DNA of 38,884 nt from Bacteroidota bacterium (GTDB taxonomy: Bacteria; Bacteroidota; Bacteroidia; Flavobacteriales_F; PHOS-HE28): contig JAEZDL010000072.1 of NCBI GenBank assembly GCA_023418095.1, positions 1-38,884 on the forward strand, read 5' to 3'. A model generated the notes under the pieces. The model did no database searches, had not been told where the DNA came from, and saw only the letters and a program-made list of their open reading frames with translations. Position numbers and translations under genes: made by a program. Below are positions 18,601-25,012 of this stretch, piece after piece (within the stretch, counting starts at the first letter, position 1; each line of letters begins with the position of its first letter).

Positions 18601-18734
18601 ATGTAATGGAATACGACCTGAGCGTTCAGCAGGCGGGCGATCTCAGCAACGGCATCATCACCGCCATGTGCATGTATGCACCGGAGTTCGCTTCACATTC
18701 CGCCGGAACAAGGCTTGTGATCGAAAGCCGTTGA
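12636..18734 (+). CDS. Alpha-2-macroglobulin family lipoprotein with thioester motif
   Basis: The 2032-residue protein is a bacterial alpha-2-macroglobulin, a protease trap anchored in the envelope. It begins with a signal peptide ending in a VIGC lipobox, so it is probably lipidated. The N-terminal 450 or so residues are helical and not typical of A2M. An MG2-type domain follows (AIYRPGQTIHFKG, about residue 620), then a Gly/Met-rich bait-like stretch near 1190-1250, the A2M core (FFFPDLLTDADGSVVMEFTM, about 1255) and the thioester motif CSEQ within YPHECSEQ (Cys1483). A helical thioester domain and a C-terminal receptor-like domain complete it. CSEQ keeps the Cys and Gln that form the thioester, so trapping is probably covalent. 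ATG 12636 and 12639 are adjacent; either fits. No penicillin-binding protein gene is adjacent, unlike in E. coli. Confidence 0.92.
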   Translation: MMRGNAIARSLMQFALVAIVIGCAQRKPVVEMKEDPRWEQVDSLSATGLFASALEITESIAGEARKSGDWRTEFRALMNAGNFKQATGIPREQLILELEQRVASLDGDSSSIPLVQLLHSVLGGSYWSYYQQERWRILDHTNATPPADTTELSTWDQRMFMQKVIGHFQASIEPFDTLKHIPAGELGELLEWPYALPRPGPGKPYTRSGNFDEPLLIDILARRAIDIFRNSETRLAEPAWRFKLDDPAFFALYEDLAQRRLHHRDSTSWEFQALRTWQRWERAHLSDDHPAILTSIMLDRLRFVTERSSLEEKDSLYLHALEQIGLRVRQQPAWSEVNVAIANWHAEKAHLFQRLDPGEYKWEKRTAAALCDSAITRFPGSIGAMKVQALKAQLTATSIDVVVEEAVLRDQPLKIALGHMNVQKVHLRIVEEPPSVQQQDRWGPDLVKWLLQQKLVREWSVDLPDDGDMNRHLAELPVEALPAGRYAILASMNGQFSAENELAVASFWSTRIAVAERTRNGKLELLLLDRTTGRALNDAKVELWTLDHQQGDRQFKKTGSDLPVSEGRTTAELQQNSITSRFQIIMPDGDRFITAPAWSWHHQEELRSDSIRTFLFTDRAIYRPGQTIHFKGITTVHRDGTTVAKEGRATPVKLFNVNEEVVDSIELTTDAFGTFHGTFKAPGGLTGHMRIATPEGSTSMLVEEYKRPKFEVTFDPIGTTAKLDQRAVVEGKVKAYSGVAIGNAEVKWTVTRIARMPWWSDQLWRGFPGWGRPVEIASGTDTTDGDGSFNIGFIATGDGQLPRKADPIFVYTIEAVATDPSGETQQNSIQLDLGYKSIGIDLGNGDAIDRSTTDSLAIQVQNLNGVAVERPVDITIHRLQPPPLPLRDRKWEAPDRHVIPVEAHRALFPFDPYSNENDPLEWKKDSLVLEMRGWNSGGKKIPLPNLSDWAVGMYLIEISTTGNDGEEVKVKRPVTVYDPQIQNTGFLAEAFHVEQVSDTAGLQPGGKASFLVSSALGEGRIGMEVERSGAIAAVRWFNLQRGQQLVELPILESDRGGFAVHFVAVANGREFRTTRHVAVPWENKRLKVEWTTFRDRMLPGSKEKFRLKLSGPDGGPVAAQMLASMYDASLDHFVPHAWEMFQWPQYQSVLQWDRMQPFDIVHGQAWIHPEMPRDTIRPFPSLRTFGWPLSLDFSGLYSMDAEAGGVMMRGDAANSSVQKEEMQMVAVNGMVPKEPDRGIASPSTSVDQPVRSNFNETAFFFPDLLTDADGSVVMEFTMPDALTRWRFMGLAHTRELEIAQLDREVITQKPMMVMPNLPRFLRQGDRIELVSRIDVLEGDPIDGAITLELFDPYTNRSLDTEFKLDLKEQPFTAAQGESGSATWRIEVPATMDLVGIRISALSANGFNDGEQHVLPVLSDRLLVTESLPLPIGKAGTQDFSFEELGNDTSSTLRHQSLKLEFTPNPAWYAVQALPYLTEYPHECSEQIFSRYYANSIAAHIVDQRPGILTVVNAWKASAAQGGSEMSSALEKNPELRSILLEETPWVMRAADERQRKEDLILLFDMDRMAREQAASLRKLQELQLADGSWPWFSGMFPSLEITQHIVAGIGHLRKLDATDPDRDMQVRAMLDRAITWMDSQAGERYERARKDLTKEELDRFVPGYADVQYLYARSFFMDRPFTAEAAQAAAFIGSRFSAEWLKYGLQEQAMIALALHRSKGTAQPVPATILRSLKERATDDEELGLYWKGFTPGTSWTEFPVETHAMLIEAFHEITQDTLAVNGAQMHLLKLKQTTDWRTTKATANACYALLLTGSDHLNDGPKPLITVGKMPIVPAKSEAGTGYFTHSWAADEIVPELAEVSITSTTDRMAWGALHWQYFEQLDKITAHESPFRIRKQVMLKRASETGTELVPIGNGTTAAVGDRITIRIELTTDRFIDYVHLKDMRAAGLEPMEALSGTRWQGGLAYYQSVRDASVNFFFDRIPPGTHVMEYDLSVQQAGDLSNGIITAMCMYAPEFASHSAGTRLVIESR

Positions 18735-18739
18735 GCGAT

Positions 18740-18747
18740 TACTTTCG
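18740..18747 (+). promoter_or_regulatory. Candidate -7 promoter box for the small lipoprotein gene
   Basis: TACTTTCG is followed by CCGCC and the ATG at 18753. It matches TANNTTTG with C for the last T. The 5-nt spacing predicts a leaderless mRNA, independent of the A2M gene that ends 18 nt before the ATG. Confidence 0.5.
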
Positions 18748-18752
18748 CCGCC

Positions 18753-19277
18753 ATGGATCGTAAATTGTTCATCCTTCCGATGCTGCTCCTTGCTTGCGGC
18801 ACGCCGGAACCGGAGGCCACCACCGAAATTCCGACCCAGGAAGCGGAGAAAGAGACCGGCGCGGGAAGGACCATCGATCTTTCGCAGCACGATGTTCCGT
18901 TGGCCGTGCACATCGATCCCCAATTGCTCGGATCGGACTCGGCCACGGTCACCTGGAACGATGCGATCGGCCGGCTGGAGGTGGACGCCGGCGAACGTTT
19001 CCGGATCACGATCACCGAAGAGGAAGGCGATATGGAGCGGTTGAAGGCCGATCTGGACCGTGACATGTTGCGCAAGAATACGATCATCAAGGAAACACCC
19101 GGCCTGTTGATCTACCGCAGCGAATTCCCGGATGAAACGATCGCTTTCGTCCATTTCTACCGCATCATCACCCACGCGGGACGCACCTTCGTGGTCCAAA
19201 GCCACGATCAGGGCCGTTTCAACCAGGCCGATATTGAACGGATGGCCAATGCGGTCGCTCCCGCGGAGAGCGTTTGA
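18753..19277 (+). CDS. Small lipoprotein of unknown function
   Basis: I do not recognise a family. The 174-residue protein has a short signal peptide, MDRKLFILPMLLLACG, with a lipobox-like LLAC (Cys15). A Pro/Thr/Glu-rich linker of about 25 residues follows, typical of lipoproteins that extend from the membrane. The remaining 130 residues form a mixed alpha/beta domain with repeated Asp/Glu-rich stretches. The gene starts 18 nt after the A2M stop, carries its own promoter-like box, and may share the envelope context of the A2M protein. Confidence 0.8.
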   Translation: MDRKLFILPMLLLACGTPEPEATTEIPTQEAEKETGAGRTIDLSQHDVPLAVHIDPQLLGSDSATVTWNDAIGRLEVDAGERFRITITEEEGDMERLKADLDRDMLRKNTIIKETPGLLIYRSEFPDETIAFVHFYRIITHAGRTFVVQSHDQGRFNQADIERMANAVAPAESV

Positions 19278-19302
19278 CCGACCGTGCAACCTACTGAAGA
19301 TA

Positions 19303-19334
19303 CGTTCCGTATCACGGCCAATGGTGACGGAACG
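19303..19334 (+). terminator. Interrupted hairpin between the lipoprotein and the secreted-protein gene
   Basis: Two arms, CGTTCCG (19303-19309) and CGGAACG (19328-19334), are exact inverted complements. They continue inward as TCAC (19312-19315) pairing with GTGA (19324-19327), after a 2-nt bulge. The loop is 8 nt. Only a weak T-rich stretch (CCTCTTTC) follows, so it is a poor intrinsic terminator. It may instead be an mRNA 3'-end structure or an operator ahead of the gene at 19379. Confidence 0.4.
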
Positions 19335-19378
19335 CCTCTTTCATGTCGTATTATTGCAGTTCATTAAAGTTCACTGAC

Positions 19379-20167
19379 ATGCGATCCATAGTATTGATGA
19401 TCGGCACGATCGTGGCCATCTCCGCCCAGGCGGGAGTGATCGTATTGGAAGGCAACTTCCAGGGAAAGAACCTCTTCATCCAGAATCCGTTCTCCGAGGC
19501 CGGTGTGGGTTTCTGCGTGTTCGAAGTGACCGTGAACGACCAGGTCGCGACGGATGAGATCAATAGCAGCGCCTTCGAACTGGACATGAACAATTTCGGC
19601 CTTCAACCCGGCGACAAGGTGGTGGTGAAGGTGAAGCACAAGGACGGCTGTACCCCGGTGATCCTGAATCCCGAAGTACTGAAACCGAAGAGCACCTTCG
19701 ACATCGTTGAGCAATCCATCTCGAGCGATGGCACCTATACCTGGACGACCACGAACGAGACCGGCGAATTGCCTTACATCATAGAGCAAAAGCGCTGGAA
19801 CAAATGGGTGAAGGTGGGTGAAGTGATGGGCACCGGAAAGCCCGGTGAACAGACCTATACCTTCAAAGTGACACCACATAGCGGAGAGAATCTTTTCCGC
19901 GTGAAGCAGGTGGATCTTTCCAAGAAGGCCCGTTTCAGCGAAACTGTGAAGCATACTGCGGCCAATGCGCCCGTTGTTACCTGGAGCCCTGAAAAACCCA
20001 AGGACGAGATCGTATTCAGCAGCCCCACCCTGTTCGAGATCTATGATCAATATGGGAACATCGTGAAGCGGGGCTTCGCCGATCGGATCGAAGTGGCATC
20101 CCTCAAGAAGGACCTTTATTACCTCAACTACGACAACAAGATGGGCGAAACGTTCATCAAACGCTGA
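19379..20167 (+). CDS. Secreted protein with a T9SS-like C-terminal tail
   Basis: The 262-residue protein has a signal peptide (MRSIVLMIGTIVAISAQAG), two beta-rich segments, and a C-terminal stretch of about 55 residues resembling the T9SS sorting-domain shape: FSSPTLFEIYDQYGNIVKRG, then LKKDLYYLNYDNK. Similar short proteins with this tail occur in Bacteroidota, but I know no assigned function. The 12 residues upstream of this Met would disrupt the signal peptide, so I use ATG 19379. A strong intrinsic terminator follows the gene, so transcription probably ends here. Confidence 0.8.
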   Translation: MRSIVLMIGTIVAISAQAGVIVLEGNFQGKNLFIQNPFSEAGVGFCVFEVTVNDQVATDEINSSAFELDMNNFGLQPGDKVVVKVKHKDGCTPVILNPEVLKPKSTFDIVEQSISSDGTYTWTTTNETGELPYIIEQKRWNKWVKVGEVMGTGKPGEQTYTFKVTPHSGENLFRVKQVDLSKKARFSETVKHTAANAPVVTWSPEKPKDEIVFSSPTLFEIYDQYGNIVKRGFADRIEVASLKKDLYYLNYDNKMGETFIKR

Positions 20168-20187
20168 TCGCATCGAACTATCTTCGG

Positions 20188-20216
20188 AACCCTCCCTCAG
20201 CGGAGGGTTTCTTTTT
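20188..20216 (+). terminator. Intrinsic (rho-independent) terminator
   Basis: An 8-bp perfect stem (AACCCTCC / GGAGGGTT) with a 6-nt loop is followed by a T-rich tract (TTTCTTTTT). It lies 21 nt after the stop of the secreted-protein gene and just before the epimerase gene. It is the clearest plus-strand terminator in the window. Confidence 0.9.
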
Positions 20217-20228
20217 ACCCAGGAACTG

Positions 20229-20684
20229 ATGGAACACCTGCTGCGGATCGAACATATCGGCATCGCCGTGAAGAACCTTTCAACGGCCGAAAAGATCTAT
20301 GGGAACTTGTTGGGAACAGCCAGCTACAAGCGCGAAGAAGTGGAGAGCGAAGGCGTGATCACTTCATTCTTCCGTGCCGGTGGGAACAAGATCGAACTGC
20401 TCGAAAGCACAAAACCCGATGGCCCGATCGCAAAGGCGATCGAAAAGCGTGGGGAGGGGATCCATCACATCGCGTTCGAAGTGGCCGATATCGAAGCTGA
20501 AATGGAGCGTTTAAGATCCCTCGGATTTCAATTGCTGAACGAAAAGCCAAAGCGCGGGGCGGATAACAAATTTGTTTGTTTTATTCACCCGAAAAGCACC
20601 AATGGCGTGCTGGTGGAGCTTTGTCAGGAGATCCGATCGGATGGATCGGACAAGGCGCTTTCCGGCGGAAACGATCAACCCTGA
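20229..20684 (+). CDS. mce: Methylmalonyl-CoA epimerase
   Basis: The 151-residue VOC-fold enzyme interconverts (2R)- and (2S)-methylmalonyl-CoA, linking propionyl-CoA metabolism to succinyl-CoA. Metal-ligand candidates are His9 (IEHIGIAV), Glu56 in the KIELLE strand, His80 (GIHHIAFEV) and Glu130 (GVLVELCQE), in the order and spacing expected for the family. The C-terminus has a short extra hydrophilic tail. The start lies 12 nt after the upstream terminator's T-tract, so its promoter must overlap the terminator or lie close to it. The 3' end overlaps the convergent HAD gene by 10 nt. Confidence 0.93.
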   Translation: MEHLLRIEHIGIAVKNLSTAEKIYGNLLGTASYKREEVESEGVITSFFRAGGNKIELLESTKPDGPIAKAIEKRGEGIHHIAFEVADIEAEMERLRSLGFQLLNEKPKRGADNKFVCFIHPKSTNGVLVELCQEIRSDGSDKALSGGNDQP

Positions 20685-21334
20685 TCCCTTACAGACCGAT
20701 CGAGAAGTCCCAGCCGCTGCACGAGTTGGATCACATCTTCCTTCACCAGATCGAGGTGAACTGCTTGCAGACCTGCTTTTCGAGCACCTTCAACGTGCTG
20801 CGGCGAATCATCGATGAAAAATGCGCGGTCCGGTAGGCATCCGTGCCGCGCCAGCACCTCAAGAAAGATCTTCGGATCAGGTTTCCGCGATCGCATCTCA
20901 TGGCTGAAATACACACCATGGAACAATGCACGAAGATCATCGATCCCATTCTCCTCCAGGATGATCCGCGTGAACGCGGGCACATGGATGCTGTTGGTGT
21001 TGCTCAGCAGGAGCAGCGTGTAGCGCTCCTTCAACTCCTTCACCAGTTCGATCCTTTCCGGCGGTATGCGGCCAAGCATCGCATTCCAGCAATGATCGAT
21101 CTGTTCATCGTTCAATTCCAGCCCTACCGATCTTCTCAATTCGTTCCTGAAGGCCGCCGGATCGATCTCACCGGTCTCGAACCGATCGAAAAGATCGCTC
21201 TGTTTCGCTTTTGAGTACGATCGCTGGAAATCGCTCACACCGAGTGAAGCAAAGGCTTTTGCGGCCCGGTCATAGTCCACATCGATCAGCACACCTCCAA
21301 GATCAAGGATGACAGTATCGATCCGATCGATCAT
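20675..21334 (-). CDS. HAD-superfamily hydrolase (YihX-like)
   Basis: The 219-residue protein has the four HAD motifs: I, ILDLGGVLID (nucleophile Asp11; the second acid is replaced by Gly, as in this subfamily); II, LLLSNTNS; III, KPDPKIF; and IV, FFIDDSPQHVEGA. Members are phosphatases acting on small phosphorylated metabolites such as sugar phosphates; substrate unknown. I use the Met at 21334 because a -7-like box lies 5 nt before it; an in-frame Met at 21361 is upstream of that box. The 3' end overlaps mce by 10 nt. Confidence 0.9.
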   Translation of the reverse strand: MIDRIDTVILDLGGVLIDVDYDRAAKAFASLGVSDFQRSYSKAKQSDLFDRFETGEIDPAAFRNELRRSVGLELNDEQIDHCWNAMLGRIPPERIELVKELKERYTLLLLSNTNSIHVPAFTRIILEENGIDDLRALFHGVYFSHEMRSRKPDPKIFLEVLARHGCLPDRAFFIDDSPQHVEGARKAGLQAVHLDLVKEDVIQLVQRLGLLDRSVRDQG

Positions 21335-21339
21335 GGGCG

Positions 21340-21347
21340 CGAATTTA
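21340..21347 (-). promoter_or_regulatory. Candidate -7 promoter box for the HAD gene
   Basis: On the minus strand, TAAATTCG is followed by CGCCC and the ATG at 21334. It fits TANNTTTG with one C, and the 5-nt gap predicts a leaderless mRNA. Confidence 0.5.
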
Positions 21348-21365
21348 CCGTTGGCATGCATGGCG

Positions 21366-21373
21366 TAATTTCG
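21366..21373 (+). promoter_or_regulatory. Candidate -7 promoter box for the tRNA gene
   Basis: TAATTTCG lies 38 nt upstream of the tRNA 5' end at 21412, so the primary transcript would carry a leader of about 30-35 nt for RNase P to remove. It lies back to back with the HAD box on the other strand. Confidence 0.45.
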
Positions 21374-21411
21374 CGCTCCTTCCGACCGCGGCCCCGGCTT
21401 CGATCGGGAAC

Positions 21412-21484
21412 GGGCCCATAGCTCAGCGGTCAGAGCAGGGGACTCATAATCCCTTGGTCGCAGGTTCAAATCCTGCTGGGCCCA
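21412..21484 (+). tRNA. tRNA with CAU anticodon (probably tRNA-Ile2, lysidine-type; elongator Met possible)
   Basis: A full cloverleaf folds: the acceptor GGGCCCA pairs with TGGGCCC, the D-arm GCTC/GAGC closes, the anticodon stem GGGGA/TCCCT holds the loop CTCATAA, and the T-arm GCAGG/CCTGC closes around TTCAAAT. The discriminator is A. The CCA end is not encoded (A is followed by CC, then C), so nucleotidyltransferase must add it. The anticodon CAT fits Met or the lysidine-modified Ile2 that reads AUA. The variable loop and anticodon-arm sequence resemble E. coli Ile2, including a G-U closing pair, so I favour Ile2. The next gene's stop codon begins 2 nt later on the other strand. Confidence 0.93.
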
Positions 21485-21486
21485 CC

Positions 21487-23289
21487 CTAATATGGCCGCA
21501 CGGCCCACACCCGCACGTAAAGATCGTCCAGCAGGAATTCGGCTTTGCGGTGCTGGTTCCAGACATAGAACCCGAGTTTTTCGCCAGTCTTCAAAGCAGG
21601 CACCGGCACACGGTGTTCCAGCGCTTCCCATTGATCGTTCTGCTGGCCGGGAATGTGGTTGATCTTGAAGGAATCGTAATAGGCCCTGCTTCCATCCGCA
21701 CGCGTGATCTCGATCACACCGATCGCTGTTGACGATGAACCGGCCACAGCTTCATAGCGCATGAAGCGCAGCTCGAGCCAGAGGTCACGGGCGATGGGCA
21801 ACTGGCCTGCCGTTGCCATGAAAGTGGGACCGAACTCGTTCTTCCGATCGTAACTGCATACATGCGAGCCGCTGAACGCCTGGGGATGTTCCACGATCTT
21901 GCCGCCGCGCCACCATGGGTCGGGCCGCTCCAGGTCCGTGGCCGCGATCAGAACTGGATCGATACCGTTCGGATGGAACGGCGGCACTTCGATCTTTCCG
22001 CCCAGCGCACCCGCCAACGCGGGGTCGAATCGCAGAAAGGTGAAGGCGTATTTGCGCGCATCCATGCGTTCGTGATGGATGATCATCTTATGATATTGGA
22101 CGAATTGCGCGAGATGCAGGGCGATGCAAAGCGTGAAGAAGATGCGTGCCGCAAGCCATTGCCGGCTGGAGGCGCGATCCAACGCCAGCGCCATCGGTAT
22201 GATCAAGACCGGATAATGTTCAATGAAGACGCGGCTTCCGAAACCGCTGCCGTAATACCAGATCCACCAGCAACCGATCACATAACAGTTGGCTCCCCAG
22301 TAGATCAGCGACCATGAGGCACGCGTGCGATCCCTCCGCCAGACCAGGAAGATGCTGAGCGCTGCGAGAATGAACACAGGCGTCCAGACGAAAAGACCAC
22401 GGCGCACGCTGAACAGCAGGTTAAGGATCTCAGGCCTTCCCCAATGGAACCCTTCACTTCGATAGCCCCATTCGAACCAGTTGCCGGTCTGCGCATGCCA
22501 GAGCAGGGGCTGGATCGCCACCACCGCTGCGGCGACCCCAATGGAGACCACCACTATCCAGCCACTGCGAAGGATCGAAAGCATGGTCTTCCAGGCCCCA
22601 TTTCCGAGGATCACCGGAATGCCCAGCACGACCAGTGCGTTCACCGGCCTGATCAATACGATCAGGCCAAGAAGCAATGCCGCAGGGATGGACCAATGAA
22701 CGTTCCCTTCCTGCTGGATCTTTAGCAGCACCAGAAAAAAGAGAGACACAGTACAAAAGCTGTAGATATGGGACCAGCCCGGCTGGATCGCAGCGTATTG
22801 CAAGAGTGTGGATCCCGCGCCCAGCACCACGATAATCCATGCAACGACTTCATCGCGCACGGAAAGCCGAAGCAGGAGCGCACGAAGGGCGAGCAGGCCG
22901 ATCAGCAGGTAGACCCAACCGCCGATCGAGATCGCCTTCATCTCGTATTCGCTGTGGCCGTTCCGTGGTGCATCCGGATCGAGGAGCGCCAGTTGGTGTC
23001 CGATCGCGAACCAAGGCGCCATCATCACCGCAGTACCGCTGAAATACTTGTTCAGCGTACCATCCGGCGTGCGGTGCACGTATTCCCACGCGAACGGTTC
23101 GTTGCCCAGGTCGTTGCGGATGAAGATGGCGGTGAGATAGCTGTAATAACCACGCGCATCGCTGCGGATCGTCTGCCTCCACCCTTCACCATCCTGCCCG
23201 ATCCAAAGCCCGTTGATGGAGACCGTCGCTGTGAAAAGCACCATGCCGATCACGGCGATGAGCGAAAGGATCGGGGCCGGCGTTCGCAT
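21487..23289 (-). CDS. Polytopic membrane protein, GT-C glycosyltransferase-like
   Basis: The protein has about 600 residues. After a short N-terminus it has about 11 membrane segments over residues 5-430, then a soluble domain of about 170 residues with beta-strand character. An acidic motif in the first periplasmic loop (IRSDARGYYSYLTAIFIRND) resembles the catalytic Asp region of GT-C enzymes that use lipid-linked sugars. The C-terminal domain (WLELRFMRYEAV, KTGEKLGFYVWNQHRKAEFLLDDLYVRVW) looks like a carbohydrate-binding or surface module. No family is certain. I use ATG 23289 because a -7-like box (23299-23306) lies 9 nt upstream. A start at 23352 is possible but would sit 5 nt from the divergent galE start. 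Its stop codon lies 2 nt from the tRNA end. Confidence 0.75.
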   Translation of the reverse strand: MRTPAPILSLIAVIGMVLFTATVSINGLWIGQDGEGWRQTIRSDARGYYSYLTAIFIRNDLGNEPFAWEYVHRTPDGTLNKYFSGTAVMMAPWFAIGHQLALLDPDAPRNGHSEYEMKAISIGGWVYLLIGLLALRALLLRLSVRDEVVAWIIVVLGAGSTLLQYAAIQPGWSHIYSFCTVSLFFLVLLKIQQEGNVHWSIPAALLLGLIVLIRPVNALVVLGIPVILGNGAWKTMLSILRSGWIVVVSIGVAAAVVAIQPLLWHAQTGNWFEWGYRSEGFHWGRPEILNLLFSVRRGLFVWTPVFILAALSIFLVWRRDRTRASWSLIYWGANCYVIGCWWIWYYGSGFGSRVFIEHYPVLIIPMALALDRASSRQWLAARIFFTLCIALHLAQFVQYHKMIIHHERMDARKYAFTFLRFDPALAGALGGKIEVPPFHPNGIDPVLIAATDLERPDPWWRGGKIVEHPQAFSGSHVCSYDRKNEFGPTFMATAGQLPIARDLWLELRFMRYEAVAGSSSTAIGVIEITRADGSRAYYDSFKINHIPGQQNDQWEALEHRVPVPALKTGEKLGFYVWNQHRKAEFLLDDLYVRVWAVRPY

Positions 23290-23298
23290 TGGTGGCCG

Positions 23299-23306
23299 CG
23301 AAGATG
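23299..23306 (-). promoter_or_regulatory. Candidate -7 promoter box for the GT-C-like gene
   Basis: On the minus strand, CATCTTCG is followed by CGGCCACCA and the ATG at 23289. It matches the A-N-N-T-T-C-G form seen at other starts here and decides the start choice for this gene. Confidence 0.45.
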
Positions 23307-23357
23307 GCACTGCCCGCTTGAACTCCGCATCGCCCATCCATACCTTCACCACCGTTC

Positions 23358-24395
23358 ATGGTTGATCGAATGGCATCGAAAGGAAAAGTGATCGTTACCG
23401 GTGGCGCCGGTTTCATCGGATCGCATACCGTGGTGGAACTGGTGGCCGCAGGATACGCCCCGGTGATCGTGGACGATCTGCGGAACAGTGAAGAACGCGC
23501 GCTGGAGGGCATCGCAAAGATCACGGGCAAGAAACTGCCTTTCCACCGGATCGACATCACCGACCGCGAAGCGTTCGCAAAAGTGTTCGAGGTTGAAGGT
23601 GCGGTCGGCGGTGTGATCCATTTCGCTGCTTACAAGGCCGTGGGCGAAAGCGTTCAGGAGCCCTTGAAATATTACGAGAACAACATCGGTTCGCTGGCCG
23701 TTCTGCTCAGGTTGATGAAGCGCTATGATGTGAAGCAGTTGGTGTTCTCTTCGAGCTGCACGGTCTATGGGCAGCCCGAAAGACTTCCGGTCACAGAAAC
23801 TTCACCGGACAAGCAGGCGAATTCACCTTACGGCTTCACCAAGATCGCGTGCGAACAACTTCTGCGGGACGAATGTGCCGCGGATCCCGATCTGAAGGTG
23901 GTGATGTTGCGGTACTTCAATCCGATCGGCGCGCATACCAGCGGCCTTATCGGGGAATTGCCGATCGGGGTACCGAACAACCTGGTGCCATACGTTACGC
24001 AGACGGCCGCCGGAATACGCGCAAAACTCACGGTGAACGGCGGTGATTACGATACGCCCGATGGCAGTTGTGTACGCGATTACATCCATGTGATGGACCT
24101 TGCAGATGCGCACCTGTGCGCCCTGGAATGGATGGGATCCACCGATCGGAATTGCGAGGTCTTCAATGTGGGCACCGGTAAAGGCGACAGTGTTCTGGAG
24201 GTGGTGAACACGTTCGAGCGGGAGAACAAGGTGAAGGTGCCTTACACGATCGGCCCACGCCGGCCGGGCGATGTGGTGGCGATCCATGCGGACACTTCAA
24301 AGTGTACACAGGTGCTTGGCTGGAAGCCGAAATTCGGCCTTGCCGATGCGCTTCGCGATGCATGGCGCTGGCAGCAGAACCTGATGAAGGCCTAG
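23358..24395 (+). CDS. galE: UDP-glucose 4-epimerase
   Basis: The 345-residue SDR-family enzyme interconverts UDP-glucose and UDP-galactose with bound NAD. It has the GGAGFIG dinucleotide loop (residues 15-21), the catalytic Ser in the FSSSCTVYG strand, and YGFTK (Tyr158, Lys162). Substrate-binding blocks include YFNPIGAH and DYIHVMDLADAH. The length is typical. An alternative start is the Met 4 codons downstream (23370). It probably feeds surface polysaccharide synthesis; the divergent GT-C-like gene may use related donors, but they are not co-transcribed. The stop codon shares the palindrome CTAG with the convergent gene's stop. Confidence 0.95.
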   Translation: MVDRMASKGKVIVTGGAGFIGSHTVVELVAAGYAPVIVDDLRNSEERALEGIAKITGKKLPFHRIDITDREAFAKVFEVEGAVGGVIHFAAYKAVGESVQEPLKYYENNIGSLAVLLRLMKRYDVKQLVFSSSCTVYGQPERLPVTETSPDKQANSPYGFTKIACEQLLRDECAADPDLKVVMLRYFNPIGAHTSGLIGELPIGVPNNLVPYVTQTAAGIRAKLTVNGGDYDTPDGSCVRDYIHVMDLADAHLCALEWMGSTDRNCEVFNVGTGKGDSVLEVVNTFERENKVKVPYTIGPRRPGDVVAIHADTSKCTQVLGWKPKFGLADALRDAWRWQQNLMKA

Positions 24396-25009
24396 ATCAC
24401 CACTTCCAGCACCACGCAGGAATAGATCACGAGCCAGCCGAGCAGCGCTCCTGAATAGATCTGTGCGTGCGAGTGACCGCCCGCGATCAGGCGCGCCGTG
24501 CCAACAAGACCGGCAAGCACGATCAGGAACGCGATGAGCGGCAGCAGTGGCAACCCATGCAGCGCTGTGATGCCTGAAGCAGCACCGATCGCACCACCGA
24601 TCCCGACCATGTGTATGCTGATCCTCCACTTCAATGTCACCATGATCGTGATGGCCATGGAGATGAGGATACCGAGGAACACTGAAAGCGCGATCGGATG
24701 GAGATGCGTGGAACGCAGCACGAAGTAGGTCATCGCATAATAGATCATCATCATGATGAAGGGCACTATCCGTTCAGCCCTTGATGGCAATTCGAGGCTG
24801 GTGATCACTTTCGATCGGAGAAGCAGCAGCATGCTCACCAACGGAAAAGCGACGGTAAGGATCGCCACCATGGAAAGCAGGATCGAAGTCTGCGCGCCAG
24901 GCATGAAATACGCGATGTGTGGATCGGCCCACATGATCATCGCCAGCACCAGCACCGGCATCAGGATCGGGTGGAGAAGTACGGAGATCCAGCGCGAAGC
25001 CGCCCGCAT
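24392..25009 (-). CDS. PAP2-like integral membrane protein with degenerate active site
   Basis: The 205-residue protein has 5-6 membrane segments and a PAP2-like arrangement. Of the three phosphatase motifs, the first is not recognisable near LPSRAERIVPF, the second reads SIHM instead of SGH, and the third reads RLIAGGHSHAQ, where R-x5-H is kept but the final Asp is Gln. Phosphatase activity is therefore doubtful. The gene starts 3 nt after the rpoN stop, so it is probably translated from the same mRNA. Its stop overlaps the galE stop by 4 nt (CTAG). Confidence 0.75.
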   Translation of the reverse strand: MRAASRWISVLLHPILMPVLVLAMIMWADPHIAYFMPGAQTSILLSMVAILTVAFPLVSMLLLLRSKVITSLELPSRAERIVPFIMMMIYYAMTYFVLRSTHLHPIALSVFLGILISMAITIMVTLKWRISIHMVGIGGAIGAASGITALHGLPLLPLIAFLIVLAGLVGTARLIAGGHSHAQIYSGALLGWLVIYSCVVLEVVI

Positions 25010-25012
25010 CCG

